Assembly: GCF_049243985.1 (NCBI RefSeq)
Contig: NC_135382.1
Location: 24,408,990 to 24,472,989, forward strand
Length of the DNA: 64,000 nucleotides
Source: Paroedura picta
Taxonomy: Eukaryota > Chordata > Lepidosauria > Squamata > Gekkonidae
Reading direction: 5' to 3'
The position numbers were made by a program, and so were the translations under genes. Positions 1-11,560 of the stretch are shown piece by piece; position 1 is the stretch's first letter, and each line of letters starts with the position of its first letter. The notes beneath the pieces are model-generated. The model worked only from the letters and a program-made list of their open reading frames with translations, was not told where the DNA came from and searched no databases.

Positions 1-78
1 TAATTTGTTCAATCTCTGCAGATTCATCCAGGTCAGTAATCAGAGGTCCTGGTACAGCCATCTTATTTACTGGGACTT
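1..78 (-). CDS. DNAAF1: DNAAF1 coding exon 10, cut by the window edge
   Basis: The acceptor is TTTTTTTAG. The exon encodes [20 protein letters not shown] and then AEIEQI, similar to human [20 protein letters not shown]. The open frame runs off the start of the window. Confidence 0.8.
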
Positions 79-3000
79 CTAAAAAAAGGAGACAATATCA
101 TGTGGTGGAAAAGTGATACTCACACTCTGGTCTTGATACCCCTCTAACTCTTTTGCCTGCACTTGTACTGAGGCTGGCACCCTTCTCTTGCCCCATTAAT
201 CCATAAAACTGATGCCATTTTGCTCCATAGTTAGGGAAACTACTGACTTTTTTTGACATTGCAAGGCATTTTTTTCCTTTCAAAAACCAGTTCTGAGGAA
301 GTTAATCCAGAAATAAGACCCAATGAAAACAGCGGGACTTGGTTCCATCTTAAGGGTTCTGGATAGGTATGTTAGATTCACAGTACAATTCTAACCAGAG
401 TTGCACCATACTAAGCCCACTGACTTAAAAGGATCTGGCCTGATGTAAATCTGTTTGGGACAGCACTGTCTTTGTTACACATTTCTGCTTGGGTTAATTT
501 TATCTTGTTTTTTTATGCCGCTATCTTCATACTTTTAAAAACTTTGGCTCCAGAAAAATTAGGACAGTGTTTGTTCATTCTCCCATTACCTTCCTCAACA
601 GGTCCAGCATGTGAGTAGTCCAAATTTGCTTCCTGCACCACATGCTGATTATTGTACAATTTAATATTTTCAGAGGTATCCATCTGGCCTTTTAAGTTTG
701 CAGCTGTAAGCAGAACTTCCTCATGGGCTTTCATGCTTTCTTCTACAAATTTCTCAATCTTCTCATTTGTTTCTAACTCTCTGGATGTGGCTGATGTCTC
801 TGTAGTATTTTCTATCATAGTGCTGTTGCTTGAAGATGAAATCTCCCCTGGAATATCCCAATAGCCATAAAACCCAGTAAGCTTAATTGAAGTATAAATT
901 CGTGTACTTGTTCTGAACTGGAAAACACAAGTCCTAAGGAAATGTCAGTTCTCCCAAGGCTGTGGCTGGGGACTCGTTAAGGAGACCAACTGTGGACCAC
1001 CACAACAAAAGATGGGGAGCCAGTTAGATCCTACCATTCCATAGAAATAAACCTCTGCATTTCCTTGCTCAGTGTAAAGGGGACACATAATTATTTCAGA
1101 GCACTGAAGAGGATACCAGAGGCACTGCTGCCTATAATGTACACACGTGATATAGTTTGAAAGCAGAGTAATCCCATCCTTCTCTAATAAAGAGGACAAT
1201 TATTTCGAACATTCTCCTGAGCACGTCACAGAGAAACAAGTGGGAAGTGAACAAGAGCATTACTATGATGGATTAAGAGGCGTCTTAATCTTATGTCTCA
1301 TTGTTTTCTTTATCTTTAGCACTTAAGACAAACATAATTAAAATGATTCACCAGATTTAGCTCACCCCTCACCCCAAATTAGCCATGATGTATCTTAGCT
1401 GTATTGGGCATTGGTAGTACTGGAATTCACTGATGATTGGTTTTATCCATTTGAGGGAGCAATGCCCTTGTAAAGTTAAGCATTGGGGAAAAGTTAATTA
1501 AAATTGGAATATGGATGTGAAATGGTGGCGCTTCTAAGGTCAGAAGTTTCCTTATTAAATTATGTTGCAAGGCTCCCTAACAGACTGCAGGTAGATCTCT
1601 TATATTTAATTTCTGTGACAACAATGCAGCATCTAATGTGAACATGGATACTGGTACTAGCGCTTGCAACAAACCCAGATGCCAACTTTGCTGCCACATA
1701 CACTCCAATGAAACAGTTACTGGACCTAACAACATCACCTACAGAATCAAAAGCTTATTTACTTGCTCATCTTCTAACTTTGTGAGGTAAAAAAAGGTAA
1801 AGATATCCCCTGTGCAAGCACCGGGTCATGTCTGACCCTTGGGGTGACGCCCTCCAGCATTTTCATGGCAGACTCAATACGGGGTGGTTTGCCAATGCCT
1901 TCCCCAGTCATTACCGTTGTATATGCCATCAAATGCCAACAATGCCCCTCTGTTCTCTACATAGCGCATACAAGTCAAACCCTCCGCCAAAGAATTAATG
2001 GACACAAGTCTAACATCAAAAACCACAGGACTGAAAAATCTATAGGGGAACACTTCAACCCTCCTGGACATTCAGTAAGGGACCTCAAATTAGCTGTTTT
2101 ATTGCAAAGGAATTCAAGAACAGACTAGAAATGGAGATTGCAGAAATGCAAGTTATTACAACACTCAAAACAATGGCATGCCCTGGACTCAACAAGGTTT
2201 TCTATCTCACTATGTATGCTAACCTTGTTCAACTCATATATCCACATCCCTCTCAACCCTCTCTTCTTTTTAATTTATTTTATTTGGGACAATGTGACTG
2301 TAATGTGATGTTAGTAATATGTAATTTTGAATTTAACTCTCCGGTCTCAGGACAAGACAGTTACCAGCCCAGCTTTTCACTTGCAGGAATGTTTTCACAC
2401 TTAGGTGGATACGGATGGGGCCAGCAACAAAGGGGAAAGTGACAGCCGTTAATCACTAACGTAGACAGTTTTATTTCTCCAATGTTTTTGTGAACTAAAA
2501 CTGAACTCAAGGGGACTGACTGGCTGTTTTAGCAAAGAATTATCATAAGGGTGAATTTGGATGTTGTGACCTAGTTTACTAATTTAACATAATTACCTTT
2601 TGCTTTATATTTCCACTGTTCATTAGTCAGAGTTCATTAGTTCTGAGTAGTTCATTAGACTGAGGAAGAGTGCATGCACTCGAAAGCTCACACCTTGTAT
2701 AAATCTTTGTTGGTCTTAAAGGTGCTATTGGACTCTTGATTTTGTTGTGCCTCTACAAGGGTTAGCCAAACAGATAAAATTGGGATTTCCTGCTGTGGAA
2801 TTAGATTTGCTTGATTATGAATTTCATTCCAAAAGTTGATGTAGATTTCCTCTGTTAAAGGATATTTTGGAGAGTCTGATATAAACAGCGCTGTTTTATG
2901 GTACCTTATTTTTTCCTCCTGCTTTGTTTTATTTATTGATAATTGCTGTGGATTTTGGACAAAGACAGGAGAGACATCCTTATCCATGGTTCCTCTATAT

Positions 3001-6000
3001 ATTTGTGAAACGCCCCTGTGGGAGGAGCATGTCCGGGGTGTCCAAGTTGAATATGGGCCAATCACCCTGATTGGGCCGGCCCCTACCCTCGCCTCTTCAC
3101 AGGGGGCCTATTATGGGGAGAGGAAGGGAAGGCGATTTTAAACTGCTTAGAGACACCTGAGGCCTGCTGAGTGACTATGGACCATTCCCAGTTCTCTCAG
3201 AGGTCTCAGCCCCACTTCCCTCACAGGGTGTCTGTTATAGGGAGAGGAAGGGAAGGTGATTTTAAACTGCTTAGAGACACCTGAGGCCTGCTGGGTGACT
3301 GGGGCCATTCCCAGTTCTCTCAGAGCTTTTAGCCCCACTTCCCTCACAGTTGGTCTATTGTGGAGAGATGAAGGGAAACGTGTTTGTAACCCGCTTTGCA
3401 ACTCCTTTTGGCAGTAAACAACAGGTTACAAAAATCTATCTCTTCTAAGGCGCAACAGTGAAAAAAGCATGTGGGCACATAATATTACATCAACAATTAA
3501 AAAAAAATCGAGACAGAAGGAGTAGGGCCACAGAGTTGGGAGGAATTGTTTGCCATGTAATCTCCCCCTAAGAATAGCCCCCAGTCTGATTTTCCCTTCA
3601 CATATCGGAAGACATCTCTGAAAAGCTCATCTGTAACCACTATGCCAAATTCCCAAAGGTCAGTCCTCTCCCACACTCAATGAACATTCCAAACCACAGG
3701 TTCTTGACACCCATCTCTCCATACCCATGTCCTCTCTTGTCACCATACCACCACAACCCCACACATAACACACATACTCAATCTCATGCCCTTATAGACT
3801 GGACAACCCCTCCCCTTCCTCTTCCCAATGCCAAGCTCTCTCTGTCTTAATCACTCTCTTCCTTTCTACCTCCCTCTCTCTTTGCTATTTTCCTCCCACC
3901 CCTGCTAGCGCCCACTGTATCAGCTACAATGGGCTTTAATTCTAGTGTTAATGATAAAACTGCATTGCCTTCATATCTATGTATTTAGCTGCATTCTAGA
4001 TGAGCCTCATGGCCCAGACACTATGGCCGGAAGTTTAACCACAAACCTTCTTGAGTGCTGGGCACTGTCTCACCACTTTCCCCCATTTCCCGTTGCCTTT
4101 TCTTTTCTTCAGCCCTTCGACGGATTGCACTGAGTGCATCAATGCTGTCTTGGATCTTCTTTCGATCTTTGGCCTCCCACAGTTCCCTCTCTTTTTTCTC
4201 AGCTTCATGGCCGCCCTTTGCCCAGGCTTCTGCACAGGCCCTGGGAACAAGCAAGCAAGATTTCCATCAGCCATCTCAAAGCATGTTCCCCTGATTGTGT
4301 TGGTATTTATTCGAGCAAAGTGGAGCATTTGAAAACTCCTACAAGGAAGGCCAATTAAAGTCTTATGCTTTGAGAACATGTTGTTTTCATTAGTCCACCT
4401 ACATAAAAATGTCTCCATCACGATGGGACAATCTCTCTGAAGATAAACATCTCTATTTCAGGCTAGTCCAGGATACATTCCTAAAGGACTGGGATTGCCA
4501 TTTAGGATTAGGATTGCCACTTAGACTGCTTATGCACTGGGAACTTCACTACCCCGCCTCCGATGCAGGAGCACAGATTGAGGGTGGATGACGTGCACTG
4601 GGCCAAATACTCCTACATGTGGGTGCAGGAAGAGGTGGGGCAACCAGTCACGACTAAAACTCCAGTCTGCAACCCTGCATGAAACCTCCAGTGCATAAAC
4701 GGTCTTACAGGAGCTTACCTTATTTGTTTGTTACAAGGATTTCCATTTATAAGTGCTTTAAAGGACTTGTTTTATTCTTATAACAACAGTTGCGAGAAAA
4801 ATAGTTGATATTACCATTTCAGATGAGGTAGCTCAGTACTGATGAACTAATTATTGTATCAGACTTGCTAAGGAAGGATTACTACCCCCCCTCCATTTTA
4901 CCTGTCCCTTGGAAAAACTGGCCTATCATCCAAATACGTCAGATGCTTCAGTCGGATAGTAAGTGTTCTTCTATAATGAGCTATTTTCTTAATCACTCCA
5001 TTTCCCATCAAGTTTAATACACGCTGCAAGAGGAAAGTAAAAAAGTAAAACAAGTTTTTTAAAGTAGAAATTTCCGGAGAGTATCTAAGACCCATCAAGA
5101 ACTAAGATTATTTGGCTAAAATAAAATATCAGTAAGTATGGAAACTTCATAAGGGAAAATGCATATGGACATTTTCATAAGGGGGATGGTGAAAGGTACA
5201 TTTACTGACAGTGCTGGGACAGGATCTAAATCCACTGCTTGCCCCTGGGTAAGTTATTGAAAATCAAGCCCATTCTAATTAGTATAGCCCCATTTTGGGT
5301 TCTGCTTCTTGGTCATCTGTGACATTTTCCCTACAGTATCATAGCCTAGTGGGCCAAGGTAAAGTCAATCATCCTTAGTCAATGGATTTTATACAAGTCT
5401 CCCAACAGTGTTGGTAGCAGAGGAACAGGGCAACACTATACCTGAAAAGTGGTGGATCAGGACAAATGGAATCCTGAGTTACTTTGTGCTTACCAGGTCA
5501 GGCATGGTCTCCAGGACATTTAAAATACCTGGATCATCTAGCTTGTTGTAAGAAAGGTCAAGGACACTGATACTTGGACATTCCTGCAAGTGCTGTATGT
5601 CTTCGACTGTTTGTAACTTGTTGTGAGCAAGCTGCAGAGTGTGCAGAACTTTCAAACAAGCTGTTGAACAATAACAGTGCAATGAAAGAATATTAATCCC
5701 AGTAATCTTCTCTACAAAATGAATAGTGCTGTCAAAGAATGGACTTAGGGCTGCATTACAAGTGCCACAGCAAAGATACTTAGGTCTTAGAATGGCATGA
5801 GTGCAATTTAAGGTGTCATTTTCTGATTTTGAGAGTATGAGCAAGATTCACAGCAAAGTTTCAAGGCCAGCACCTGGATATTTATGGATGAAAATGTATG
5901 TATTCTGCTTTTCTTTAAAGATTTGCCATTCAAACAAATGCCAAAGTAACAACTCTTTAAAAACCCACCAAACCAGAAGTCAACCACAGCAATATAGACA

Positions 6001-9000
6001 CAGACCTGGTAATAATAATTACTCTTCCACTTTGTGGATGTCCTCAGGATTATTCACAAATAAAGCTTCACCTAAAGGCCCGGTTAGTGAAGACAATTTT
6101 GCACATCTATTTGAAAATAGTCAATCAAGATATTCTGCAAACTTTCTCCAGGAGCATATTGTAAGAGACATCTAATGATGGAAATGGTAGAGGAGTCAAC
6201 AATCTTGAGCAGGCACCATGAGAAAAAACTGACCGGAGAAGTCAAATTCCAAGCCCAATTCCATGTATAAAAACTGAAATCAATGTATCTAAAGTTAATT
6301 AATGGGGAGTATGCATTGTATGTTACGTCTGGTGACAACAATGCAAGACAGAACAAGTATATATCTTTAACCGCTCCTGCAGAGCAGATAAAATAAAGCA
6401 GTAAGGGCTAAAGGGGCGGAGAATGGGTGGGCCCTGTCTGTGATAAAAACTCAGAGGACCCAATCAGGAGCCGCGAAACGGCTCTTGATTGGGCCCTCCT
6501 AGTGTCACTCCAGGACCAAGCAGTCAATAGGGAGCCGTGCGAAGCCTCACCTGGGCTGGCCAGGGAGTGGCCGCACAGACGGAGAAGCCGTTAGAATTTA
6601 TGAATTTTAACCTTGCCTTCACCAGAGACTTATTCACAAATAGCTATAGAATTTCCCAACCTCCTGCATTTTAATAGATGAACACCTTTAGGAAACAATA
6701 CATTTAGGAAACAATGCCTTGCCAGTATATGCCAATATTTCACTGAAGGGTGAGATTCTTACAGAGGTTCTCAATGGTCTTGACGTAATTGTTGCTGAGG
6801 TTGAGAGAATCCAGCTTTTGCATTGGTTCCAGGTTCTCAATTTTATGAATCAAATTAAGCTGCAGATAAAGGCAACGTAAGTCTGTCTGTGCATCCAAGT
6901 TCTCAATCTTTGTCAGACCATTACATTCCAGCCATAGGCACTTCAGTCCAGTATACTCTTCCAGATTCTCCAAACGGTCAAATCCTAGAAGAAGAAAAGT
7001 AATGAAGATATAAAACTGGAAGAAGATCTAAGTGTAAGTAGACATCTTGGTGGCACACCTATAATGCAGCAGAGCAAGGTAAGAGACTATACTCTCTGGT
7101 AGTCTTGCATTGAGACCCTGACCAGCCCAGACCTGCTTAATTTTAGCAATGTTACTGCATTGTGCAGAGTGGTTGTAGAAGAATAGTGGGATGGCGAACA
7201 CAGTTTCCCTTCCTCTGGGCCAGCTTCCTTAGCTGGGTTTCTACTGGCAAGGCTTACTTCTTACTTCAGCCTGGTTTGCTCAGGCAGGACATATTGAGCC
7301 CATTACAGCCAGTTTGCTATATCAATGCCCCACTGAAAGCAAACTAGTCATGTAGCACTTGGTCAAACATATAAGGCCTTATATGGTCTGGGATCTGTGT
7401 ACCAGAGAGACCATCTCTCCGTATATGCCCCCTGAAGAGCTCTTCGCTCTGCAAGTTCCAACATATTGTTAGTCCCTGACCTCAGAGAAGTGCGCCTGGC
7501 CTCAACCAGAGCCAGGGACTTTTTGGCCCTGGCTCCAGCCTGGTGAAATAAGCTGTTGACAGCGATCCAGGCCCTTACAGAACCCCCAAGGTTCCAAAGG
7601 GCCTGCAAAATGGTGCTCTTCCATAATAAACAAACAACTGGTATGTTCTGGGGGCAATCAACCAGTAAAGAACAACACTTTTACATCTTGTTTGTTTGCC
7701 TCCAGAGACAGCTAGTTAGCCACTGTTGGTAACAGAGTGCTGAACTAGATGGATCTTACCATAAAAGCAATTCTTAGCTTCTGCTAACCCAAGAAGAGAC
7801 TAGGATGTACTTAATTCTGAAATATGTATTTAATACGTTATTGAAAGATCCTAATTTTGTGCTTTATATTGGTATATGTTTATATTTTAAGCAGCTTTGA
7901 ACATACTATGGAATGGGGAAGTGGCATATAATTAAAAAAAATAAAACAACTGTTTCTGTGTTTCAATTCACTCCTTTAACAAACCCCAATTATCTGTCTA
8001 TGTCAACGTGGTTTACATATATAATGCTTAGCTGCACTACAGCATGTAACAGTCAACTGTTACCTTTGTAATGAAGATAGAGGGTATCATTCAAGTCTGG
8101 TGTCATATATAACTTATGCTGTTTGCAGAGATCCCTCAGCAACCTTTTGGTCATTCTAAAAAATTAAAAGCATAAGCCAATGGAAAAAACTTAGTTAAAA
8201 ATATACATTCTAGAAGCTATTTGTAAAGAGAGTTCATCTTTGCTATAAAGTAATTCATTAAAAAGTTGCCTCTGTCAAGACTTTCGAAATTGTTTATCTT
8301 TCAGAACGGGTTGCTATTTCAACCTGTTTTTATACAGGAATGTGCAGTTCAACACTATGCTACAAAAAGAGCAAAACAAAAAGCCTGTTTCTCCGTCAGT
8401 TTTGTGTATTTACTATATTATAAAGGGGGACTCACAAATACATGCAAGGATAAGAAACCCCTTGCTTCCTGACCTCTTGTTCTGCCTCTGTCCCATACCG
8501 CCCCCCCCCCCCAAGATTGTCTGGTTTTTTCCTAATGTGCTCAATCCTCAGATTTCCTTCTCACACCAATCCCCGGAGTCTAACCTGACCAATCACTAGA
8601 TTCCTGCTCCTTGCTCTGGATTCTAAAAATATCTAAAAATATTCAAATTATTTGCTGACACTGATGCAGCATCACACTTTGGTTAAAAGCTAAGCCTGGT
8701 TCACTCTGATTGTAGACATAACACTGCACTATGGTTAATACTAGCAAGGGAAAGGCCAGAGAAGGACAGCAAGGAAGAAGGAACACTTCATTATATAATA
8801 AAAATAATCTTTATTCTTGTACACGGCCCTTCCCTGTCTGGCTATTGGTAAGAGAACATTTTGATTGTTTTGCCAATCTAGCTTGTACAGAACACTGTTA
8901 GAAACTTAAACTTACCTCATTCCACCTTGTTTCAGTTCTGATGTTTCACTGGATGGGTCTGTCACTAGCTTATAATTATCATTTACTTTCTCTTTATTCT

Positions 9001-10467
9001 GTTGAGTGTCGGTCACTGAGCTGCTTCCTTTCTTTTGTGCTTGAACAAGTACATGTTTATATGAAAACAAGTATATGGCAACATTTGTCTACATGTACAG
9101 AACCAAGAAATCCGGATGAACAAAGAAATCAAAATTCAAACTTGGGTCCAAAGTGATATTGGAATCACAAGGAAATTTCAAAGTAGTATTGTGATAGAGA
9201 AGCTTGGTTTGAGAAGAAAAAGTCTAACATTTTGCTGCACACAATTATTCAAATTCAAGCCCTTTCTTGCTTACTGGCTGCTGAGCAGAAAGCCACAAAT
9301 GTAGATATTCTGAACATTTGTCAGAGAGCAGTGGTTTTGTGCCATACTTTTGCTAGCATCATTATAAAATATTAAACAAAAGAAACAACAAATATTTACA
9401 TGGGTTTTCATCCTAATCCCGAGCACCCTTTGGTGGCATGAGGCTCATTACAGTGGAAAATACTATTTCCTCCAAGCAAAATGTTTCCCCTTATGGGCTC
9501 CGCACCCGTCATTTCTCCCTACAATACACAAAACCATCTAGACTTCTAGCAGTGTGTGTGTGGGGGGAGGAAGGGGTTGCACTGGATACAGGACTAAATA
9601 TATTATTGGCCCAATCCAGCAAAAGGGTACTGATCTTAAAAGCACCTGCTACATGCCTGCGTATTGGGATGTTGTTAAAGCACAGGAGCATGAAAAAAAT
9701 CCTAACTGTGTCATGAAGTTGTATATTAACGTTACAGATACATGGCAATGGAAAAATCTTCATCCACAACATTTTCCTAATCCATCCAACTATATACTTA
9801 TTAACTACTCCTGAATATCTGGGCAAGAATACAGAATTTCTTGCAGACCAAGCATAACAACAAACTCTATGTGCCCAATAACTTGTGACTTAATAAAATT
9901 ATAGTGGGGAATTAAGATGACAAATTCATTCTTAGCTCTGAAACTGGAGTATATTGTTGTAATTTGCCATTGCAGTTACCTGGTTCTCCAGTGCCATAGT
10001 CTTTCCTAACACTTTCCCACTTAAGTTGCTCCAGCTTTGTGTCATCTGCCATTTCCTTCCTGGTTCCCTGTTCACCTTCTGGTTCTAGAACTGAGAGAGA
10101 TGGGTTTGGTACATGTTTAATTGTATAAGGTACAACAGAAAAGGATTAGAACTTGCAGTCTCTCAAATCCAACAGTACCCCAACACTCTGTTGACAGCAC
10201 CACACTGGTTCAACCAGTTCAGAATGGATTTAAATACGTGAACTAATATCAGCAAGAAGTAAACATTGATTTTAGTAGAAACATATTTACAAAATATGTT
10301 CAAAACTCACTCATATCAATGCAAATGTTCAAGGTATTACCTGCTTTTATTAAGTTATCCTCATTGCTGGGCAGGATTTGTGCATGGCTGCAGTCATTAA
10401 TCTCTTTCTCATTTCTCTCCTCTGCAACAGCATCTCCCAGTCCAGATTCTTCAGGAACAGGATGCAT
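1..10467 (-). CDS. DNAAF1: DNAAF1 (LRRC50) dynein axonemal assembly factor 1, 3'-incomplete
   Basis: Cytoplasmic factor needed to pre-assemble outer and inner dynein arms for motile cilia. Ten coding exons are seen: 10341-10467, 9980-10084, 8916-9039, 8064-8155, 6763-6984, 5494-5660, 4902-5023, 4074-4240, 590-847 and 1-78. All have GT-AG borders and compatible phases, giving about 487 codons before the window ends. The protein starts MHPVPEESG, like human MHPEPSEP. It then has a poorly conserved acidic N-terminus, the [16 protein letters not shown] block, SDS22-like leucine-rich repeats ([65 protein letters not shown]), an LRR cap ([17 protein letters not shown]) and a charged helix ([12 protein letters not shown]). 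The 5'UTR exon was not located; it probably lies in the CpG-rich region shared with HSDL1. Human DNAAF1 is about 725 residues, so roughly a third of the gene lies outside. Confidence 0.95.
390..440. repeat. short relic of a 'GCAGAGTTACTCCAG' family repeat
   Basis: The text around CCAGAGTTGCACCATACTAA resembles fragments at 30150-30235 and 58196-58270 within this window. I cannot name the family. Confidence 0.3.
590..847 (-). CDS. DNAAF1: DNAAF1 coding exon 9 (acidic region)
   Basis: It encodes an acidic Ser/Thr-rich stretch including [20 protein letters not shown], comparable to human [20 protein letters not shown]. The acceptor is GATATTCCAG and the donor is GAAG|GTAATG. The rest of this exon family is poorly conserved. 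Confidence 0.88.
1795..1918 (-). mobile_element. tRNA-type SINE fragment, reverse orientation
   Basis: It shares the stretch from 'gtatcccctgtgcaagcac' through 'tggcagactcaatacgggg' with better copies at 21692-21977 and 53059-53281. Only the 3' part of the SINE is present. It abuts the Penelope-like fragment directly. Confidence 0.8.
1919..2760 (+). mobile_element. Penelope-like retroelement, 3' part (GIY-YIG region and terminal repeat)
   Basis: The open frame at 1919-2128 encodes [20 protein letters not shown] followed by [13 protein letters not shown] and [16 protein letters not shown]. This is the GIY-YIG endonuclease signature found at the C-terminus of vertebrate Penelope-like polyproteins (family form: VYxIxCxxC...YVGxTxQTLRxRxxGH...HFNxPGHSxxDL). 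About 500 bases further on the same strand is a 'CTGAGGA-hairpin-GAAA' block and a tail, 'ttggtcttaaaggtgct', that recurs elsewhere in the window. It is an old, broken fragment. Confidence 0.75.
2660..2690 (+). other. hammerhead-ribozyme-like motif in the Penelope-type repeat
   Basis: CTGAGGA (2660-2666) is followed by the palindrome GAGTGCATGCACTC and then GAAA (2682-2685). This is the order of hammerhead box 1 (CUGANGA), stem II and box 2 (GAAA). Penelope-like elements are known to carry hammerheads in their terminal repeats. I could not establish a convincing stem I or III here, so activity is not claimed. Confidence 0.4.
3075..3450 (+). mobile_element. Sauria SINE 3' part with internal tandem duplication
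   Basis: It matches the SINE body 'ctcacagggtgtctgttgt..agaggaagggaaggcgat..gctttg..actcc..' and ends 'caggttacaaaaatctatctcttct'. A unit of about 125 bases from the 'gggcctattatgg' block to 'cttccctcaca' occurs twice, at about 3097-3224 and 3225-3348, followed by a third partial copy. Confidence 0.75.
4074..4240 (-). CDS. DNAAF1: DNAAF1 coding exon 8 (charged helix)
   Basis: It encodes [20 protein letters not shown], then [20 protein letters not shown] and [11 protein letters not shown]. This matches the human post-LRR charged region (CAEAWARGGYAAEKEER). The donor is AGTG|GTGAGA. Confidence 0.95.
4902..5023 (-). CDS. DNAAF1: DNAAF1 coding exon 7 (LRR cap)
   Basis: It encodes [20 protein letters not shown] and [18 protein letters not shown], the last repeat and C-terminal LRR cap. 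The acceptor is CTCTTGCAG and the donor is GACAG|GTAAAA. Confidence 0.96.
5494..5660 (-). CDS. DNAAF1: DNAAF1 coding exon 6 (LRRs 5-6)
   Basis: It encodes [20 protein letters not shown] and then [20 protein letters not shown], ending at METMPDL-type sequence (LETMPDL). The repeats are near-identical to the human LRRs. The exon ends in phase 0. Confidence 0.96.
6763..6984 (-). CDS. DNAAF1: DNAAF1 coding exon 5 (LRRs 1-4)
   Basis: It starts [14 protein letters not shown] and continues through tandem SDS22-type repeats to [13 protein letters not shown]. Human has [19 protein letters not shown] at this place. The acceptor is CTTCTTCTAG and the donor is CCTCT|GTAAGAA. Confidence 0.96.
7355..7625 (+). 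mobile_element. L3/CR1-like LINE ORF2 C-terminal fragment
   Basis: The plus-strand text has the blocks 'ttccaacatattgttagtccctg', 'gcctcaaccagagccaggga' and 'ctggctccagcctggtg'. It parallels the C-terminal coding end of the LINE at 34.7-36.1 kb (LVSTRARAFSVLAPTWWNEL). Confidence 0.7.
8064..8155 (-). CDS. DNAAF1: DNAAF1 coding exon 4 ([16 protein letters not shown])
   Basis: It encodes [17 protein letters not shown] followed by [14 protein letters not shown], close to human [17 protein letters not shown]. The exon ends in phase 1 (AAAG|GTAAC). Confidence 0.93.
8916..9039 (-). CDS. DNAAF1: DNAAF1 coding exon 3
   Basis: It encodes a low-complexity linker ending KQGGM, just before the conserved MTK block. 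The donor AG|GTAAGT is strong. The acceptor (TTGTTCAAG, ending at 9040) is the one that keeps phase 1; another AG a few bases away is possible. Confidence 0.7.
9980..10084 (-). CDS. DNAAF1: DNAAF1 coding exon 2
   Basis: Phase 1 in and phase 1 out, with acceptor TTCTAG and donor CAG|GTAACTG. It encodes a hydrophilic segment ([29 protein letters not shown]). Conservation is low in this part of the family, so the exon rests mainly on splice sites and frame. Confidence 0.7.
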
Positions 10468-10479
10468 TTTCAAATGTTC
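10341..10479 (-). CDS. DNAAF1: DNAAF1 first coding exon
   Basis: The acceptor is TCTAAACAG and the donor is G|GTAATACC. The start ATG lies at 10467-10465, so 10468-10479 is 5'UTR. I chose this ATG because MHPVPEESG aligns with the human N-terminus MHPEPSEP and because [12 protein letters not shown] resembles human KEEINDPKEICV. Confidence 0.85.
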
Positions 10480-10633
10480 CTGTTTAGACACAGTGTAAGA
10501 AAGTTGTATCATGACCCTTTCTTTGGTTTATATGTGTTCTGCTCCTTTAAGCTGAAAGGTGAGGCTTTTATTCATCCTAATGTTATTGTTATACTGTTAT
10601 ATTGATTTTGATATTGATTTTGATAGTGTTCTA

Positions 10634-10722
10634 TGTGAATGTTGAAAAATGTTTTATGTAAACCGCCCAGAGCCGTAGGGAAGGGCGGTATAAAAATATA
10701 AATATAAATAAATAAATAAATC
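10634..10722 (+). mobile_element. L3/CR1-like LINE 3' end
   Basis: 'gtaaaccgcccagagccgta' is followed by 'gggaagggcggtataaaaa' and an (AAAT)n tail. This is the same 3' terminal hairpin seen at 34810-34850 (reverse) and 58070-58122. Confidence 0.8.
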
Positions 10723-11275
10723 CTATTTTAATTGCAGTTTATTATTGTGACCTGTTTTGAGAATATTATGGGTGAAACACTACTCTTTCCAATTCCAGAT
10801 TGCTGTGGTACCTTGAAGACTAAAAGAAACTGGTAAAAGCTTTCACTAAGAACCACATATAAGTTTTCAGATTCAACTGTTTGTCCTGTCAAAGACTTGG
10901 GCTCTCCTTAAACCCATGAGTAGTCCACATTGCCTGCAAGTGCTGAGGCAGCTGCAGTCCCCCCCCCCCCCATCTCTTCCACCAAACGTCTACTCTCAGT
11001 CCTCATCTCTCTCCAGTACCAGAAAATCTTTCTCTGACTTTCCAACTCCCACTCTAACTGCCATTGGAATTTTCTCCCTTAGAACCCTCCAAGTGCCCCC
11101 CTCCCACCAGGGATTCCCTTTGGGGTCCATCACAACTCCTAATGGCGAACTTCTTGCCTATCATTAGGGCAGTGAAATGGAACTGGACACTGGAGTTGCT
11201 AAGTTTCTGGAGACTCAAGGTGCTCCTCCGTTCTATACATTAAATTTTGAAAGATCGGATGAGCACTAAACATGT

Positions 11276-11560
11276 TTACTGTTATTTATATTCTCTGGGC
11301 TGCTTTTTTTAACATTAAGTAAACTGATAAGAGTAAGAGCTGGATTTTTTGTACCCCACTTTTTACTACCCAAAGGAGTCTCAAAGTCACTTTCCCTTCC
11401 TTTCCCTACAACAGACACCTGGTGAGGCAAGTGGACCTGAGAGAGCTCTAAGAGAACTGTGACAGGCCCAAGGTCTGCCCTTAAAAGAGTGGGAATCAAA
11501 CCCTGGTCTCCAGACTAGAGTCCACTGTTCTTTAGCCCCTACACCACGCTGGCTGTCATT
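11276..11560 (-). mobile_element. Sauria SINE, near full length, reverse orientation
   Basis: On the minus strand it reads from a tRNA-like head ('ccagcgtggtgtaggggctaa', 'tctggagaccagggtttgat') through 'ccttgggcctgtcacagttctc' and 'gtctgttgtagggaaagga' to 'aaaaagtggggtacaaaaaat'. Confidence 0.8.

Noticed and set aside
3097-3420. CRISPR-like direct repeats
   Set aside because: This is a eukaryotic genome, and the repeats are a duplicated SINE body without short repeat/unique-spacer structure.
4035-4421. 128-codon minus-strand open frame overlapping DNAAF1 coding exon 8
   Set aside because: Out-of-frame shadow; the neighbouring frame encodes the conserved CAEAWAKGG region with proper splice sites.
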